Shown here one piece after another: positions 63,657 to 64,000 of a stretch of 64,000 nucleotides of DNA. The DNA comes from Pseudarthrobacter oxydans (lineage in GTDB: Bacteria; Actinomycetota; Actinomycetes; Actinomycetales; Micrococcaceae), in assembly GCF_034258515.1 (NCBI RefSeq), contig NZ_CP139438.1, positions 1,674,001 through 1,738,000 of the forward strand, given 5' to 3'. Position 1 is the first letter of the stretch. The number at the start of each line of letters is the position of its first letter. The notes under the pieces are model-generated. The model was not told the DNA's origin and ran no database searches. It saw only the letters and a list, made by a program, of their open reading frames with translations. A program made the position numbers and the translations under genes.

Positions 63657-64000
63657 CTACTTCAGGAACTTAGAGGTCCTGCGGTCAGCCAGGATCTTGC
63701 CCTTGGTCTGGCAGGTGGGGCAGTACTGCAGGGCGGTATCGGCGAAGGAAACCTCGCGGACAGTATCTCCGCACACGGGGCACGGCTGACCGGCCCGCGC
63801 ATGGACGCGCATGTGGCTCCGTTTGACGTCCTTCAGGTCCTTGGGCGGCTTGCCCTGCGCCTCGGCCATCGCCGTGCCAAGGATGGTGTGGATGGCGTCG
63901 TACAGGACCTGGACGGTTCCGCGGTCCAGGGACTTGGCCGTGGCAAAGGGGGAGATCCTTGCCGCATGCAGAATCTCGTCGCTGTAGGCGTTCCCAATCC
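63657..64000 (-). CDS. Fpg/Nei-family DNA glycosylase, C-terminal part (partial)
   Basis: The last 114 residues of a gene that enters from beyond the window. IGNAYSDEILHAARISP is the H2TH region, and CPVCG...YCPTCQ is the C-terminal zinc finger. The enzymes excise oxidised bases and cut the strand. In classical Fpg the zinc finger carries GRST before the last CxxC; here it is DTAL, so the conserved DNA-contacting Arg is absent. This fits a divergent actinobacterial Fpg-like branch. The N-terminal catalytic Pro-Glu is outside the window. Confidence 0.88.
   Translation of the reverse strand, partial: IGNAYSDEILHAARISPFATAKSLDRGTVQVLYDAIHTILGTAMAEAQGKPPKDLKDVKRSHMRVHARAGQPCPVCGDTVREVSFADTALQYCPTCQTKGKILADRRTSKFLK

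Overview
The window is high-GC chromosomal DNA from an actinobacterium of the family Micrococcaceae, most likely Arthrobacter or Pseudarthrobacter. Support comes from the 16S rRNA sequence, a 16S-23S spacer without tRNA genes, mycothiol-type enzymes, and gene order. The blocks pheT, argCJBDFRGH, tyrS and TPR/HAD/tlyA/nadK/recN/pyrG/nudix/xerD, then parA/scpA/scpB/rluB/cmk/der, follow the order known from Mycobacterium tuberculosis and other actinobacteria. Almost every gene has a confident family call. Novelty lies in a few accessory inserts and repeats.

Layout. 1-7.3 kb: the 3' end of pheT, then a cassette holding an Sfp-type phosphopantetheinyl transferase and, on the minus strand, a quinone oxidoreductase, a 1356-residue Pls/PosA-type single-module peptide synthetase and a short M1 aminopeptidase. 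The adenylation pocket read from the sequence resembles the lysine code, so a poly-lysine-like product is the leading hypothesis. 7.4-16.1 kb: the complete arginine operon behind a tandem ARG-box-like site, with argR inside the operon. 16.1-16.2 kb: a nested palindromic repeat. 16.2-20.4 kb: a PNPOx-like flavoprotein, a mycothiol-dependent isomerase-like protein and three alkylation-repair genes (ogt, ada-alkA fusion, mpg). 20.4-24 kb: a HelD-type RNA polymerase ATPase and tyrS.

24-30 kb: an rrn operon (16S-23S-5S) with two tandem promoters, boxA elements and a terminator. Directly behind it lies a 32-bp tandem repeat interrupted by an ISL3-family insertion sequence with a perfect 8-bp target duplication. 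The repeat is an amplified form of the palindrome after argH. 31.9-42.7 kb: housekeeping genes, starting with a TPR protein that carries a long R/K-P-F-G repeat region.

42.8-49.2 kb: a methylcitrate-cycle locus, gntR-prpD-prpB-prpC on minus and prpE on plus, with two TGTATACA palindromes in the shared control region. 49.2-53.1 kb: a CitAB/DcuSR-type two-component system divergent from dctA, so propionate and C4-dicarboxylate use sit together. 53.2-61.1 kb: chromosome segregation (parA, scpA, scpB), rluB, tyrA, cmk, an acyltransferase and der. 61.2-63.4 kb: tRNA-Pro(GGG), an apparent remnant of a phage-type integrase start, and a secreted LGFP-repeat/NodB deacetylase with nearly identical 162-bp internal repeats; this looks like a decayed integration site. 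The window ends inside an Fpg/Nei-family DNA glycosylase.
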